Assembly (NCBI RefSeq): GCF_009870125.1
Contig: NC_046683.1
Coordinates: forward strand, 18,361,001-18,425,000
DNA: 64,000 bases
Source of the DNA: Drosophila pseudoobscura
Lineage: Eukaryota > Arthropoda > Insecta > Diptera > Drosophilidae
Direction: 5' to 3'
Numbering within the stretch: position 1 is the stretch's first letter; each line of letters starts with the position of its first letter. This document shows, piece after piece, positions 62,890 to 64,000 of this stretch. Both the position numbers and the translations under genes were made by a program. The notes below the pieces were generated by a model. It was not told the origin of the DNA and did no database searches. It was given only the letters and a program-made list of their open reading frames with translations.

Positions 62890-64000
62890 GACATCTTTAC
62901 AACGGTTTTACCCCACAGTGCGGGGTTCGTGTCCATGTCAATTCCGCCATCCGCCATCCGCCAAATTGGACAAAAAACGTATAGCAGCGGACAGCAACAG
63001 GAAGAACAGGAACAACTCGAACTGCTCCCAAATGTGCTGCGTGTGCATGCATGCCTCATATATGTATGTATGTATGTTTGTATGTGTGTATGTTTGTATG
63101 TAGGGTTGTTTGTGTGCATGTACCTATTATGTTATCCAATGCACATGTGTGTGCTTGTGGTATGGGGAGATATTGGCGGTTTTGCTGGCCAGACAGGCGC
63201 TGGACAGAGCTGGCATTCCAAAGGTCCTCCCGCTTCTTTACTGCTCGTCGGGGCTGCATAATTAAATTGGACTGGGCAAGCGTATAAGCGACGCCAAAAA
63301 TGGGGCTAAAAATCACGGCGTAAGCGATACGGGCAAATGTGGGGCACAAAGGAAAGAGTGGAGTGGGAGGGGCGGATGTGGAGGTGGAGAGTGTAGGTAA
63401 TTTTGGTTTTAATATTAATGAATGCATGTCGAACGGGGAGCGTTGAACGCCTAAAAACATGCAACACTGCACAAAATGCAACACTGTGTCACTGTGGCAC
63501 GTCCGCGTATTGCCATCCTCCATCCTCCATCCACAATTCGCCATTCACCCCACCCAATCCCCTGTTGAACATTCTCCACATGCAAATCCGAACAATATGC
63601 ATAAATAATCGCCATGGCCGACCAGCAAAGCATCTTTGTCAACCATCAACATTTTGTTTCCCTCTGTCTCTGTCTGCCGCCAATCTATCTCTATCTCCAT
63701 CTCTCTCACTCTACCCTCTGATAATGCGCTTACAACGACAAAGGAATCTGAGGGAAAAAATAACAAGAAAAATAGCGGACTGAGTGAAATAAAATTATGT
63801 ATATAATACAATTATAATGGAAATTGTATGTTGATTTTAGTGATGGTAAGAAGTTTTCGGATTGGATGGGGCGGGGCGGGCGGCAACTGGAGAGCCAACT
63901 TAGAGTATCATAGAAGCTCCAACAGCAATTGCCACCAGCAACAATTTAACAAATACAATATGCATTTCTATTCATCGCCATATAAATTAAAACGAGTATA
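62890..64000. other. Non-coding spacer to the window end
   Basis: TATG repeat at 63.06-63.10 kb, CATCCTC/CATTCGCC repeats near 63515-63550, CT-rich 63655-63720. No supported gene. Confidence 0.5.
63058..63104 (+). repeat. TATG/TTTG tetranucleotide tract
   Basis: Imperfect TATG repeats interspersed with TTTG and TGTG. Confidence 0.8.

Noticed and set aside
1..64000. tRNA, rRNA and CRISPR features
   Set aside because: No cloverleaf with a GTTCGAATC-type T arm, no rRNA-like block and no regularly spaced array was seen by eye. tRNAscan or Infernal could still find something I missed.

Overview
The window is nuclear DNA of a Drosophila species. The anchor is a complete three-exon odorant receptor gene at 52.7-54.1 kb that I recognise as Or92a: very short introns, GC-ending codons, and near-residue identity with the melanogaster protein as I remember it. 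Or92a lies on 3R in D. melanogaster, so this is probably Muller element E. The heavy load of microsatellites and short-unit minisatellites, together with degraded DINE-1-like, mariner and retrotransposon fragments, suggests the obscura group (D. pseudoobscura and relatives). That species-level guess is inference. There are no operons or prokaryotic features.

Layout. 1-26.5 kb: no gene I can support, only simple repeats, minisatellites, G-runs and AT-rich spacer. 26.6-27.3 kb: two + strand open segments that look like pieces of a CUB domain. 27.4-27.6 kb: a minus-strand first coding exon with a signal peptide and a consensus splice donor; its later exons are not identified. 28-40 kb: non-coding, with a possible mobile-element ORF at 38 kb. 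40.0-41.9 kb: two adjacent small + strand genes of unknown function, each with one intron of about 61-62 nt (in the second gene it is in the 5'UTR). 42.2-44.0 kb: a cluster of dead transposable elements (DINE-1-like, mariner, Ty3/gypsy-like). 45.7-46.1 kb: an unidentified broken coding remnant. 46-52.6 kb: spacer. 52.7-54.4 kb: Or92a with a TATA box and polyA signal. 56.9-57.7 kb: an old degenerate tandem repeat. 58.7-59.4 kb: the 3' end of a non-LTR retrotransposon. 62.6-62.8 kb: a frameshifted Skp1-like fragment. The rest is spacer.

Or92a acts with the co-receptor Orco in antennal neurons. No functional link between it and the other genes can be read from the sequence. Many long open frames here are artefacts of simple repeats whose unit length is a multiple of three, and I left them out. 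Intron boundaries were placed by hand from splice consensus and reading frame, and have no transcript support.
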